Of a stretch of 64,000 nucleotides of DNA, positions 8,459 through 16,453 are shown in pieces. The notes beneath the pieces were generated by a model. That model was not told the origin of the DNA. It worked only from the letters and a program-made list of their open reading frames with translations, and ran no database searches. The position numbers and the translations under genes were made by a program. The stretch lies in assembly GCF_001570965.1 (NCBI RefSeq), contig NZ_BCSR01000007.1, forward strand, positions 1-64,000. Reading direction: 5' to 3'. The DNA is from Janibacter corallicola NBRC 107790 (GTDB taxonomy: Bacteria > Actinomycetota > Actinomycetes > Actinomycetales > Dermatophilaceae). How positions within the stretch are numbered: position 1 is the stretch's first letter; every line of letters starts with the position of its first letter.

Positions 8459-9397
8459 ATGACCGATCGCGACGCGCCCGAGCCGCCCCCGGAGTGGGTC
8501 ACGGCCGTCGTCGCGGACTTCACCGGGCACCTCACCGCCGAGCGCGACCGCTCACCGCACACGATCCGCGCCTACCGCGGTGACGTCACCGCGGCCCTGA
8601 CCTGGTGCGCCCGGGACGGCAGCACCGGACCGGGTGACGTCACCCTCACCCAGCTGCGGGCATGGCTCGGCTCCCTCGCCGCCTCGGGAACGGCCCGGAC
8701 CACCCTCTCGCGCCGCTCGGCGAGCCTGCGCACGTTCTTCGCCTGGGCGAGGCGCACCTCCCGGGTGGACACCGACCCCGCCCTGCGGCTGGCCGCCCCG
8801 AAACGCACCCGGACCCTGCCCGACGTGCTCACCCGTGAGGGAGCCGGTGCGGTGCTCGACGTCGCCGCCGTCGCCGCGGACGACGAGGACCCCGTGCACC
8901 TGCGCAACCGCGCGGTCCTCGAGGTGCTCTACGCGACCGGGGTGCGCGTCGGCGAGCTCACCGGCCTGGACGTGGACGACGTCGACCGCGACCGCCGGGT
9001 CCTGCTCGTCCTCGGCAAGGGGCGCAAGGAGCGCACCGTCCCCTTCGGTCTGCCCGCGGACGAGGCCCTGACCGCGTGGCTGGAGCGGGGGCGACCCGCC
9101 CTCGCGACGGGGGAGTCCGGCCCGGCACTCTTCCTCGGGCGCCGTGGCCGGCGCATCGACCCCCGCCAGGTGCGCCAGGTCGTGCACGAGCTCCTCTCCC
9201 ACGTCCCGGACGCGCCGGACCTGGGGCCCCACGGCCTGCGGCACTCCGCCGCCACCCACCTGCTCGAGGGCGGGGCGGACCTGCGGATGGTCCAGGAGCT
9301 GCTCGGGCACGCCTCGCTCGCGACGACGCAGATCTACACCCACGTCTCGCTGGACCGGCTGCGCCGCAGCTATGAGCAGGCGCACCCCCGGGCCTGA
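8459..9397 (+). CDS. xerC: Tyrosine recombinase XerC
   Basis: Site-specific recombinase that resolves chromosome dimers at dif. 312 residues: N-terminal SAM-like core-binding domain ([23 protein letters not shown]) and a catalytic domain with Arg in [11 protein letters not shown], Lys in [38 protein letters not shown] and the nucleophilic Tyr in TTQIYTHVS. The size, the dprA neighbour and the housekeeping context point to XerC rather than a phage integrase. The ATG at 8459 lacks a clear ribosome-binding site; GGTAGGGG lies just upstream. Confidence 0.93.
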   Translation: MTDRDAPEPPPEWVTAVVADFTGHLTAERDRSPHTIRAYRGDVTAALTWCARDGSTGPGDVTLTQLRAWLGSLAASGTARTTLSRRSASLRTFFAWARRTSRVDTDPALRLAAPKRTRTLPDVLTREGAGAVLDVAAVAADDEDPVHLRNRAVLEVLYATGVRVGELTGLDVDDVDRDRRVLLVLGKGRKERTVPFGLPADEALTAWLERGRPALATGESGPALFLGRRGRRIDPRQVRQVVHELLSHVPDAPDLGPHGLRHSAATHLLEGGADLRMVQELLGHASLATTQIYTHVSLDRLRRSYEQAHPRA

Positions 9398-9418
9398 GCC
9401 GCCCGCCGGGCGCCCGTC

Positions 9419-9904
9419 TCACTCCATCGGCAGCAGGACCACCCGCCTCGGCCCGTCGAAGAAGGGCAGCGGGTCGCGGTAGCCCTCGTCGACCTTCGCC
9501 CCCAGGTGGAGGCACACCTTCGGCTCGCAGTGCCCGTCCTCGTCACCGATCCGGCCGATGACCTGCCCCTCCTGCACCCGGTCGCCGACGCTCAGCCGTG
9601 AGTCGACCGGCTCGTAGGTGCTGCGGATGCCGCTCTCGTGCAGCAACGTGATCGTGCCGCGCCCGGCGATCCGCCCCCGGTGGGTGACCCGTCCGTCGGC
9701 GACGGCCCGCACCACAGCGCCGGTCCTCGTGCCCAGGTCGATGCCCCTGTGGCCGGCACCCCACGTGCTCTCGGGTGCGCGGAAGGGGGCGGCGACCCAG
9801 GGGTGGTCACCGCCCCCCACCGGCCAGGACCACTGCGGTGTCGACGTGCCCGCCGGTGCCGTGACGGCGATCAGGAGGGTGATGGCGAGCCCGCTGAGAT
9901 CCAT
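9419..9904 (-). CDS. Secreted M23 (LytM-like) protein, probably degenerate peptidase
   Basis: A 161-residue exported protein. A short hydrophobic signal (LSGLAITLLIAVTAPAG) is followed by an M23 domain. The HxxxD zinc motif is present as GHRGIDLG (about residues 53-60), but the usual HLH motif reads CLHLGAK, so the last His is Gly, and the middle His of the family is not obvious in SGIRSTYEPV. It may be an amidase activator or structural factor rather than an endopeptidase. M23 genes next to rpsB are typical of actinobacteria. A CAGGCT hexamer 6 nt before the ATG suggests a leaderless transcript. Confidence 0.85.
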   Translation of the reverse strand: MDLSGLAITLLIAVTAPAGTSTPQWSWPVGGGDHPWVAAPFRAPESTWGAGHRGIDLGTRTGAVVRAVADGRVTHRGRIAGRGTITLLHESGIRSTYEPVDSRLSVGDRVQEGQVIGRIGDEDGHCEPKVCLHLGAKVDEGYRDPLPFFDGPRRVVLLPME

Positions 9905-9910
9905 GACCCG

Positions 9911-9916
9911 AGCCTG
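9911..9916 (-). promoter_or_regulatory. Leaderless -10 box of the M23 gene
   Basis: CAGGCT on the minus strand, 6 nt upstream of the ATG at 9904, with no ribosome-binding site between. No clear -35 element. Fits the leaderless pattern repeated across the window. Confidence 0.45.
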
Positions 9917-9994
9917 TCGCGGGGGAGCGCGGCCCGACAGCGATCGTCGCCGGCTGTGGACGAGCCGTGAGGTCGCCCGCAGGGTGTGGACGGC

Positions 9995-11146
9995 TCAGAG
10001 CCGGGCCAGCCGCCGGCAGGCCTCCTCCAGCACCGGCTCGCGCTTGCAGAAGGCGAAACGCACCAGCGATGCCGTTCTCGAGGGGTCGTCGCAGAAGACC
10101 GACACCGGCACGGCGACCACACCCACCCGCTCGGGCAGCTCGAGGCACCAGGAGGTCGCGTCGGTGACCCCGAGGGGCGCCGCGTCGGCGACGACGAAGT
10201 AGGTGCCCTCGGGGACCGAGACGTCCAGCCCGGCCCCGAGCAGGCCCTCGACCAGCAGGTCGCGGCGGGACTGCAGCGACGCGGTCAGCTCCTCGAGCGG
10301 AGCCGGCCCCATCGACAGGGCGCGGGCGACGGCGGGCTGGAAGGGCGCCCCCGAGGTGTACGTGAGGAACTGCTTGACCGTGCGCACCGCCGTGACCAGC
10401 TCCCGCGGCCCGCTGACCCAGCCGACCTTCCACCCGGTCACCGAGAAGGACTTGCCCGCCGAGCCGATCGTCACCGTCCGCTCCCACATCCCCGGCAGCG
10501 TCGCGATGGGCACGTGCCCGGCGCCGTCGAAGGTCATGTGCTCGTAGACCTCGTCGCTGATGACCCAGGCGTCGTGCCGGCGCGCGAGGTCCGCGACCAG
10601 CCCCAGCTCCTCCCGGGTGAGCACCCGGCCGGTCGGGTTGTGCGGGGTGTTGACCAGCACCGCCCGCGTCCGCTCGGAGAAGGCAGCGGTCAGTGCCTCC
10701 CGGTCCAGGGTGAGGTCACGGCGAAGGGGGACCGCCCGCCGGATGCCACCGGCCAGGGAGATCCCCGCGGCGTAGCTGTCGTAGTACGGCTCGATGACCA
10801 CGACCTCGTCCCCGGGCTCGACGAGGGCCAGCAGGGCGCTCGCGATGGCCTCGGTCGCGCCGGTGGTCACGAGCACCTCGCCGTCGGGGTCGACGCCCAG
10901 CCCGTAACGCTCCTGCTGGTGGCTCGCCACCGCCTCCCGCAGCGACGGGATCCCCGGGCCCGGCGGATACTGGTTGTGCCCGTCGCTGATCGCCTCCCGG
11001 GCCGCCTCGAGCACCTCGGCCGGACCGTCGGTGTCGGGGAATCCCTGGCCGAGGTTCACCGCGTCGTGCGCGGTCGCCAGGGCGGTCATCCGGGCGAAGA
11101 TCGTCTCCCCGTAGGGGCGCATCCGGCTCACGAGGGGCTGGTCCAT
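9995..11146 (-). CDS. Class I/II pyridoxal-phosphate aminotransferase (DapC/YbdL-like)
   Basis: A 383-residue fold-type I aminotransferase. Visible motifs: NLGQGFPDTDGP near the N-terminus, YPPGPGIPSLREA, NTPHNPTGRVLT, the Asp of WVISDEVYEH and the PLP lysine in SAGKSFSVTGWKVGW. These match the group containing Rv0858c (N-succinyldiaminopimelate aminotransferase), YbdL (methionine aminotransferase) and kynurenine aminotransferases; the exact substrate cannot be set from sequence. The ATG at 11146 is supported by a TATCGT -10 hexamer 6 nt upstream. The open frame beyond it is antisense to rpsB and is not coding. Confidence 0.9.
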   Translation of the reverse strand: MDQPLVSRMRPYGETIFARMTALATAHDAVNLGQGFPDTDGPAEVLEAAREAISDGHNQYPPGPGIPSLREAVASHQQERYGLGVDPDGEVLVTTGATEAIASALLALVEPGDEVVVIEPYYDSYAAGISLAGGIRRAVPLRRDLTLDREALTAAFSERTRAVLVNTPHNPTGRVLTREELGLVADLARRHDAWVISDEVYEHMTFDGAGHVPIATLPGMWERTVTIGSAGKSFSVTGWKVGWVSGPRELVTAVRTVKQFLTYTSGAPFQPAVARALSMGPAPLEELTASLQSRRDLLVEGLLGAGLDVSVPEGTYFVVADAAPLGVTDATSWCLELPERVGVVAVPVSVFCDDPSRTASLVRFAFCKREPVLEEACRRLARL

Positions 11147-11152
11147 GCCCCG

Positions 11153-11158
11153 ACGATA
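11153..11158 (-). promoter_or_regulatory. Leaderless -10 box of the aminotransferase gene
   Basis: TATCGT on the minus strand, 6 nt upstream of the ATG at 11146, with no Shine-Dalgarno sequence. Divergent from the rpsB promoter about 45 bp away. Confidence 0.6.
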
Positions 11159-11200
11159 GGTGCCGGGGCGGAGGATTTCCCCCTTCGCCCCCGGCGCGCG

Positions 11201-11206
11201 TAAGAT
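11201..11206 (+). promoter_or_regulatory. Probable rpsB -10 box
   Basis: TAAGAT at 11201-11206 is the best -10 match upstream of rpsB and lies just before the structured leader. The -35 region is C-rich and unconvincing. It would give a 5' leader of about 160 nt. Confidence 0.5.
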
Positions 11207-11216
11207 CGAGGGCACG

Positions 11217-11339
11217 CCCGGTGTGTCCGGGTGAATACGCGTGTTCCACACCGGGTGACGAGTTCCTCCGAATCCGGGGTCCACCACGGCAGTCCCGACC
11301 CGCAAGGATCGGGCGGGGTGGGCCGGGACACCAGGACCC
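11217..11339 (+). promoter_or_regulatory. Structured 5' leader of rpsB-tsf
   Basis: Two helices can be drawn in the untranslated leader. First: CCCGGTGTG (11217-11225) with CACACCGGG (11247-11255), 9 perfect pairs around a 21-nt loop. Second: nested GGGTCC/GGACCC (11277-11282 with 11334-11339) enclosing GTCCCG/CGGGAC (11292-11297 with 11324-11329), with a CCCGA/TCGGG hairpin inside. The ribosome-binding site CGAGGAGG follows at about 11356. Ribosomal protein S2 represses its own mRNA through leaders in other bacteria; that this one is an S2 or other autoregulatory site is inference. Confidence 0.6.
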
Positions 11340-11371
11340 AACTGACAACGAAAAACGAGGAGGACTTCGGC

Positions 11372-12352
11372 ATGGCCGTCGTCACCATGCGCCAGCTCCT
11401 GGAGAGCGGCGTCCACTTCGGGCACCAGACCCGTCGCTGGAACCCCAAGATGAAGCGCTTCATCATGACCGAGCGCAACGGCATCTACATCATCGACCTG
11501 CAGCAGTCGCTGACCTACATCAACGATGCCTACGACTTCGTCAAGCAGACCGTCTCCCACGGCGGCACCATCCTGTTCGTCGGCACCAAGAAGCAGGCCC
11601 AGGAGGCCATCGCCGAGCAGGCCACCCGCGTCGGGATGCCCTACGTCAACCACCGTTGGCTCGGCGGCATGCTCACCAACTTCGTCACGATCTCCAAGCG
11701 CCTCACCCGCCTGAAGGAGCTCGAGGAGATCGACTTCGACACCGTCGCCGGCTCCGGCTACACGAAGAAGGAGCTGCTCATCCTTCGCCGTGAGAAGGAC
11801 AAGCTGGAGAAGACCCTCGGCGGTATCCGCGACCTGACCAAGGTCCCCTCCGCGGTGTGGATCGTCGACACCAAGAAGGAGCACCTTGCCGTCGACGAGG
11901 CGCGCAAGCTCGGACTGCCGGTCATCGCGATCCTCGACACCAACTGCGACCCGGACGAGGTCGACTACAAGATCCCCGGCAACGACGACGCGATCCGCTC
12001 GGTCACCCTGCTGACCCGGGTCGTCGCCGACGCCGTGGCCGACGGCCTCATGGCCCGTGGTGGCGGCAACGCCTCCGGTGGCGCGCCGGCCGAGGCCGAG
12101 CCGATGGCCGAGTGGGAGCGCGAGCTGCTCGCCGGCGAGGGGGAGACCGCTGCCGCCGTCGAGCAGGCCCCGGCCGCCACCGTGCCGGACGCCGAGGCCA
12201 AGGCCGCGGCGACCGAGGCTGCGGCCGAGGTTCCCGCGACCACTGCTCCCGCCGAGTCCGAGACCCCGGCCGAGACCGCGGCCTCGGACGAGACCGCGAC
12301 CTCGCCCGAGACGGCCCCGGCGACGCCCGCCGAGGACACCCCCGAGGCCTGA
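11372..12352 (+). CDS. rpsB: 30S ribosomal protein S2
   Basis: Small-subunit ribosomal protein. 326 residues from the ATG at 11372, which has a GAGGAGG site 8 nt upstream; the frame is open earlier but runs through the structured leader. The S2 signature [24 protein letters not shown] opens the protein and [29 protein letters not shown] and [14 protein letters not shown] follow. After about residue 245 comes an 80-residue low-complexity tail of Ala, Glu, Thr and Pro, making the protein longer than the common 255-290 residues. Forms an operon with tsf. Confidence 0.97.
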   Translation: MAVVTMRQLLESGVHFGHQTRRWNPKMKRFIMTERNGIYIIDLQQSLTYINDAYDFVKQTVSHGGTILFVGTKKQAQEAIAEQATRVGMPYVNHRWLGGMLTNFVTISKRLTRLKELEEIDFDTVAGSGYTKKELLILRREKDKLEKTLGGIRDLTKVPSAVWIVDTKKEHLAVDEARKLGLPVIAILDTNCDPDEVDYKIPGNDDAIRSVTLLTRVVADAVADGLMARGGGNASGGAPAEAEPMAEWERELLAGEGETAAAVEQAPAATVPDAEAKAAATEAAAEVPATTAPAESETPAETAASDETATSPETAPATPAEDTPEA

Positions 12353-12396
12353 GTCCACCCCACTGGTCCATCCCTGCGAAGGAGAACGGCACATAC

Positions 12397-13224
12397 ATGG
12401 CGAACTACACCGCCGCTGACATCAAGGCACTGCGCGAGTCCACCGGCGCGGGCATGCTCGACGTGAAGAAGGCGCTCGACGAGGCCGAAGGCGACAAGGC
12501 CCAGGCGACCGAGCTGCTGCGCATCAAGGGCCTCAAGGGCGTGACCAAGCGTGAGGGGCGCACCACCTCCAACGGTCTGGTCGTCGCCAAGGCGGGGGAG
12601 GGCGTCGGCACCCTCGTCGAGGTCCTCTGCGAGACCGACTTCGTGGCCAAGAACCCGAAGTTCGGCGAGCTCGCCGACCAGGTGCTCGCCGTCGCCGTCG
12701 AGACCGGCGCGGCGGACGCGGAGGCCCTGCTCGCCGCGACGGCTGACGGCAAGACCGTCCAGGAGCTGCTGGACGAGGCCAACGCCACCCTCGGCGAGAA
12801 GATCGAGATCAAGCGGGTCGCCCGTATCGAGGCCGCGACAGTGACCTCCTACCTGCACCGGACGAGCCCGGACCTCCCGGCGCAGATCGGCGTCCTCGTC
12901 GGCACCGAGGGGGGCGAGGAGCAGACGGCCCGCGACGTCGCGATGCACATCGCGGCGTTCAGCCCCTCGGTCCTCTCCCGTGAGGACGTCGACGCCGAGA
13001 CGGTCGCCAAGGAGCGTCGCATCGCCGAGGAGACCGCCCGCGAGGAGGGCAAGCCGGAGGCCGCGATGTCGAAGATCATCGAGGGTCGCGTCGGTGCCTT
13101 CTTCAAGGACAACGTGCTCCTCGACCAGCCCTTCGCCAAGGACTCCAAGAAGTCCGTCGGCACGGTCCTGGAGGAGGCCGGCGCGAAGGCCACCGCCTTC
13201 GCCCGCTTCCGCGTCGGCGCCTGA
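12397..13224 (+). CDS. tsf: Elongation factor Ts
   Basis: Guanine-nucleotide exchange factor for EF-Tu. 275 residues: N-terminal UBA-like helix bundle (TAADIKALRESTGAGMLDVKKALDEAEGD), then the conserved ETDFVAKNPKFGEL and the C-terminal KIIEGRVGAFFKDNVLLDQPFAKD. AAGGAG lies 13 nt before the ATG at 12397. It follows rpsB by 44 nt and is followed by a strong hairpin terminator. In most actinobacteria pyrH comes next; here it is displaced by about 3.2 kb. Confidence 0.97.
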   Translation: MANYTAADIKALRESTGAGMLDVKKALDEAEGDKAQATELLRIKGLKGVTKREGRTTSNGLVVAKAGEGVGTLVEVLCETDFVAKNPKFGELADQVLAVAVETGAADAEALLAATADGKTVQELLDEANATLGEKIEIKRVARIEAATVTSYLHRTSPDLPAQIGVLVGTEGGEEQTARDVAMHIAAFSPSVLSREDVDAETVAKERRIAEETAREEGKPEAAMSKIIEGRVGAFFKDNVLLDQPFAKDSKKSVGTVLEEAGAKATAFARFRVGA

Positions 13225-13240
13225 CCGACCCGGCCCACGT

Positions 13241-13281
13241 CGAAGGGGGCCGCCACCCACTGCGGGTGGCGGCCCCCTTCG
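13241..13281. terminator. Bidirectional hairpin terminator after tsf
   Basis: CGAAGGGGGCCGCCACCC (13241-13258) pairs perfectly over 18 bp with 13264-13281 around the 5-nt loop ACTGC. There is no T-tract, as is common in high-GC actinobacteria. It sits between convergent tsf and a lipoprotein gene and can serve both. Both arms end in the window's over-represented CGAAGGGG octamer. Confidence 0.88.
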
Positions 13282-13298
13282 TCATCCGGGCACGGAGC

Positions 13299-13985
13299 TC
13301 ACTCGCCCTGCGCGTAGTTCCTGCAGAGCTGCTCGTCGAGCCGGCCGTCGGGGAACATCTGCTCGAGGGTGGCCGCGTCGATCTCGGCGCAGGACGACCC
13401 GTCGGTGCCGGGGTCGCCCTCGGTGACGATCTGCGCCCCGGCGGCCGTGGTGCACGTCGTCGCCAGGCCGGTGCTGGCGAAGGACGCGGCCGAGGAGGTG
13501 GTGCAGTCCCACTCCCCGAGCCTGAGCTGTCCTCCGCTGCCCTGTCCCCGGGTCGGGACCTCCCGGTAGTAGGTGCTCAGCAGCTCTTCCGCGTCGCTGC
13601 ACGTGACCTCGCCCGCGACGATCCGCACGGTCACCGGGGTGCCGGGCACGGAGGTCACCGCGCCGCACTTCTGGGGACCGGTCGCCACGGCCGGCGTCGT
13701 GGACGTCGGTGGCGGGGTGGAGGTCGTCGAGGTGCCCGTCGGGCTCGGCGGGCTCGAGGCGGAGGAGGGGCTCGAGGTGGCCGACGGGGACGTCGGCGCG
13801 GTGCCCGAGGAGGTGCTCTTCTTCCTCGACGTGGACGACGTCGAGGAACTCGACCCCTGCGGGGAGGTCCGCTCCGTCGGGGGCCCGTCGCCGGCGTCGG
13901 TCTCCCGGTCCGCGCAGCCGACGAGTGCGAGCGCGAGGACGCTCACCGCGAGTGCGGGCCGGATCCGTGGTGCTGACATCCCCAT
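13299..13985 (-). CDS. Putative lipoprotein with Ser/Thr-rich linker
   Basis: Not assigned to a named family. 228 residues: signal peptide with lipobox LVGC at about residues 21-24, then an 80-residue Ser/Thr/Pro-rich linker (likely exported, perhaps glycosylated), then a C-terminal domain of about 120 residues with six Cys, including QKCGAV, EVTCSDA, WDCTTS, TTCTT, SSCAEI and QLCRNY, likely disulfide-bonded outside the membrane. ATG at 13985 has GGGGAG 6 nt upstream; an ATG at 13979 is also possible. It lies in the segment that separates tsf from pyrH. Confidence 0.8.
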   Translation of the reverse strand: MGMSAPRIRPALAVSVLALALVGCADRETDAGDGPPTERTSPQGSSSSTSSTSRKKSTSSGTAPTSPSATSSPSSASSPPSPTGTSTTSTPPPTSTTPAVATGPQKCGAVTSVPGTPVTVRIVAGEVTCSDAEELLSTYYREVPTRGQGSGGQLRLGEWDCTTSSAASFASTGLATTCTTAAGAQIVTEGDPGTDGSSCAEIDAATLEQMFPDGRLDEQLCRNYAQGE

Positions 13986-14062
13986 GGTGATCTCCCCTCA
14001 CCGGTTGCCGCGAGCACGGCAGGGACCCATGCTACTGCGGCGGCTGCCCGCGAGGGAGGAGC

Positions 14063-14632
14063 TCAGGAGTTGGCGTCGAGGATCGTCGCGACCATCCACG
14101 CGAGGTGCTCGGCGACCTCGTCGGGGGTGCCGGTCGGGTGCATCACCTGGGAGAGCGTGACCCGCACGATCACCTCGATCGTGGCCCCGATCCGCTGCTG
14201 CGGCACTGGCGGGTCGAAGGGGGCGACGAGCCCCGCCACCGTGGCGCTGGCCAGTTCCAGGAGCTGCTCCGGGCGGGTCGTCAGCAGCGGCAGCAGCTCG
14301 GTGTCGGCGCCGTGCGAGGCGCCGACCACCCCGCGCACGAGCGGGGAGTCGGCCGAACGCTGCAGCACTCCGCCCACCGAGCGGCGGATCGCCTGCGGGA
14401 TGTCGGTGGCCCCGTCGAACCCGTGTCGCACCTCCTCGAGGAAGGCCTCGACCTCGCGGATGACGAGCGACTCGGCCAGATCGGCCTTCGTGCCGATCTC
14501 GGTGTGCACGGTCTGCCGGCTCACCCCGACGGCGGCGGCCACCCGGCCCATCGAGACCGCGGACCAGCCGCCCCCGATCGCGAGGCCCGCGGCCGCGTCC
14601 AGGATCCGGTCCCGGAGCGGCGCGTCGGTCAT
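14063..14632 (-). CDS. alkX: TetR-family regulator of the alkane hydroxylase (AlkX-like)
   Basis: A 189-residue TetR repressor with a helix-turn-helix in SAVSMGRVAAAVGVSRQTVHTEIGTKADLAESL and a helical ligand domain. Its ATG overlaps the alkW stop (ATGA), so the two are co-translated. The same arrangement, an alkane hydroxylase-rubredoxin fusion followed by a TetR gene, is known in Dietzia (alkW1-alkX), where AlkX represses the operon and fatty acids relieve it. By analogy the palindrome upstream of alkW is its probable operator. The name is by context, not by sequence comparison. Confidence 0.78.
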   Translation of the reverse strand: MTDAPLRDRILDAAAGLAIGGGWSAVSMGRVAAAVGVSRQTVHTEIGTKADLAESLVIREVEAFLEEVRHGFDGATDIPQAIRRSVGGVLQRSADSPLVRGVVGASHGADTELLPLLTTRPEQLLELASATVAGLVAPFDPPVPQQRIGATIEVIVRVTLSQVMHPTGTPDEVAEHLAWMVATILDANS

Positions 14633-16104
14633 GTGGCCGCTTCCACGACGAAGTCACGCTTCTCCCGCACCCCGCAGTCGGGGCAGGGCCAGTCCCCGGG
14701 GATGTCCGTCCACGGCGTGCCCGCGGCGAAGCCCTCGTGCTCATCGCCCGCTGCGACCTCGTAGCGGTAGCCGCAGCCCGGGCACGTGGCGGCGTCGACG
14801 TCCGTCGCCTCCCGGACCTCGATCGTGGCCGTGGCGGCGGGCCCCCCGGCCGGCGCCACGGCGTGCGCGGCGAGGATCCGCTCCCGTTTGCGGGGGTCGA
14901 TGTTGGCCCGGGTGAGATCCCCCTCGAAGTGGGCGGCCACCCGCGGGTCCATGACACGCCGCCAGAGGGGAGGCAGCAGCGCGAGCACGATCATCCCGGC
15001 GTAACCGGTCGGCAGGACGGGTGCCTCGTCGAAGGTGCGCAGCGCCTGGTAGCGCCGGGTCGGGTTGGCGTGGTGGTCGCTGTGGCGCTGCAGGTGGTAG
15101 AGGAAGACGTTCGTGGCGATGTTGTTGGAGTTCCACGAGTGGCGCTGCAGCACCTTCTCGTAGCGCTCGACGTCGCCGTGGTGGACCTTCTCGCGCAGCA
15201 TCCCGTAGTGCTCGAGGTAGTTGACGACCTCCAGCAGGGACAGGCCGATGAAGCCCTGCAGCAGGAGGTAGGGCAGCAGGCCGGGGCCGAGCCACAGCAC
15301 GAGGGCGGCCCACAGCACGACGGTCATCGCCCACGCGTTGAGCAGGTCGTTGCCGAGGCGGAAGGGGTGCTGACCCCGTCGGGCGAGCCGCTTGGACTCC
15401 AGGCGCCAGGCGTTGCGCAGCGAGCCGATCACGGTGCGGGGCCAGAAGGCGTAGAAGCTCTCGCCCATCCGCGAGCTGGCCGGGTCCTCCGGCGTGGCCA
15501 CGCGGACGTGGTGGCCGCGGTTGTGCTCGATGAAGAAGTGTCCGTAGCCGCTCTGGGCGAGGGCGACCTTGGAGAGCCACTTCTCGTGCTTCGGTCGCTT
15601 GTGCCCCAGCTCGTGGGCCGTGTTGATGGCGATGCCGCCGACGCAGCCGATGGAGATCGCGGCACCGACCTTTTCCATCGTGGTCAGCTCGAAGGGGGTC
15701 CCCAGGCCGCCGGGCAGGTGGGCCGCGCCCCAGTCGGCCAGCCCGACCGAACCGAGGAAGTCCGCCAGCGGGTTGCCGCGGGCGATGAGATACATCGCAG
15801 CCAGGAAGCCGAGGTACTGGACGGGGATGTAGGCGTAGACGATCCACCGGTAGTAGGGGTCGGCCTCGAGTGCCTTGACCGCCTCCGCGGGAGGATTGTT
15901 CGGGTCCAACCCCAGCACGAGGTCGGCGAGGGGGATCACCCCGAGGATGAGGATCGGCCCGAGCCAGAGCCAGGCCGCCCACCCGGTGACGGCAAAGCCG
16001 AGGAAGGCGACGAAGGCGAGCGAGGGGACGACCAGCCCGATGAGCCAGAGGTACCTCTTGCCGTCCCGCCAGGTGGATTCGGTGGTCGCGGCGATCGACG
16101 CCAT
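14629..16104 (-). CDS. alkW: Alkane 1-monooxygenase fused to rubredoxin (AlkW type)
   Basis: Membrane di-iron enzyme that oxidises n-alkanes to 1-alkanols, carrying its own electron donor. 491 residues: several hydrophobic helices, with His boxes HELGHKR, EHNRGHH and LQRHSDHH plus the NYLEHYG motif of AlkB enzymes. Residues from about 439 form a rubredoxin with CPGCG (Cys441, Cys444) and CPDCG (Cys474, Cys477). GAGGAG lies 6 nt before the ATG at 16104. It is followed by alkX. No rubredoxin reductase is nearby. The pair sits between tsf and pyrH, a place where most relatives have no alkane genes. Confidence 0.94.
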   Translation of the reverse strand: MASIAATTESTWRDGKRYLWLIGLVVPSLAFVAFLGFAVTGWAAWLWLGPILILGVIPLADLVLGLDPNNPPAEAVKALEADPYYRWIVYAYIPVQYLGFLAAMYLIARGNPLADFLGSVGLADWGAAHLPGGLGTPFELTTMEKVGAAISIGCVGGIAINTAHELGHKRPKHEKWLSKVALAQSGYGHFFIEHNRGHHVRVATPEDPASSRMGESFYAFWPRTVIGSLRNAWRLESKRLARRGQHPFRLGNDLLNAWAMTVVLWAALVLWLGPGLLPYLLLQGFIGLSLLEVVNYLEHYGMLREKVHHGDVERYEKVLQRHSWNSNNIATNVFLYHLQRHSDHHANPTRRYQALRTFDEAPVLPTGYAGMIVLALLPPLWRRVMDPRVAAHFEGDLTRANIDPRKRERILAAHAVAPAGGPAATATIEVREATDVDAATCPGCGYRYEVAAGDEHEGFAAGTPWTDIPGDWPCPDCGVREKRDFVVEAAT

Positions 16105-16140
16105 GGCGAACTCCTCGTCGTTGAGTGATCGATGTCGGCG

Positions 16141-16190
16141 AGCGTAGTGACCCGCGAGTCACTTGACAACTGGTGACCGAATGTCAAGTG
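16141..16190 (-). promoter_or_regulatory. alkW promoter and palindromic operator
   Basis: CACTTGACA (16160-16168) and TGTCAAGTG (16182-16190) form a perfect 9-bp inverted repeat with a 13-nt spacer. For alkW (minus strand) a -35 TTGTCA (16169-16164) lies in one arm, with a 17-nt spacer to -10 TACGCT (16146-16141), giving a start site about 30 nt before the ATG. A regulator on the palindrome would cover the -35. AlkX is the obvious candidate. Confidence 0.7.
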
Positions 16191-16453
16191 GCGCGGGTCG
16201 GGCGCTCCGGCGGCCGACCACCGGCTCGTGACCCGCGCGTACTGCACCACGCTCAGCATCGGGCGAGGGGCGGATCCCCGGGGAGCCGCAGCAGTGCTCG
16301 TCCGGGTTTCGCGAGCATGGTGTAGTTCCCGCGGCCCAGTCCGTCTGACAAATATGCCGCGCGGCGCGATCGGGCGGTCAGTGGTTCCGCGAAGCGCGCC
16401 CACGTGTGGGAAGATCCACGACGAATCCTCATCCGATCCCAGGGAGCGCGACC
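16191..16453 (+). other. Intergenic region between alkW operator and pyrH
   Basis: No gene is seen. The region is GC-rich with short palindromes (CCGCGCGG near 16354). GAAGAT at 16410-16415, about 40 nt before the pyrH start, is a weak -10 candidate; no convincing -35. Since pyrH is cut off from tsf by the alkane insert, a promoter for pyrH-frr-cdsA must lie here. Confidence 0.4.

Noticed and set aside
8459-9397. Tyrosine recombinase as sign of a prophage or integron
   Set aside because: Length, motifs and the dprA/rpsB context fit chromosomal XerC; no phage genes, attachment repeats or tRNA are near.
11231-11371. Upstream extension of rpsB in the same frame
   Set aside because: It runs through a structured leader, the family starts at the ATG at 11372, and that ATG has a strong GAGGAGG site.
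16191-16453. Small gene in the gap before pyrH
   Set aside because: Short frames on both strands lack ribosome-binding sites and recognisable sequence.
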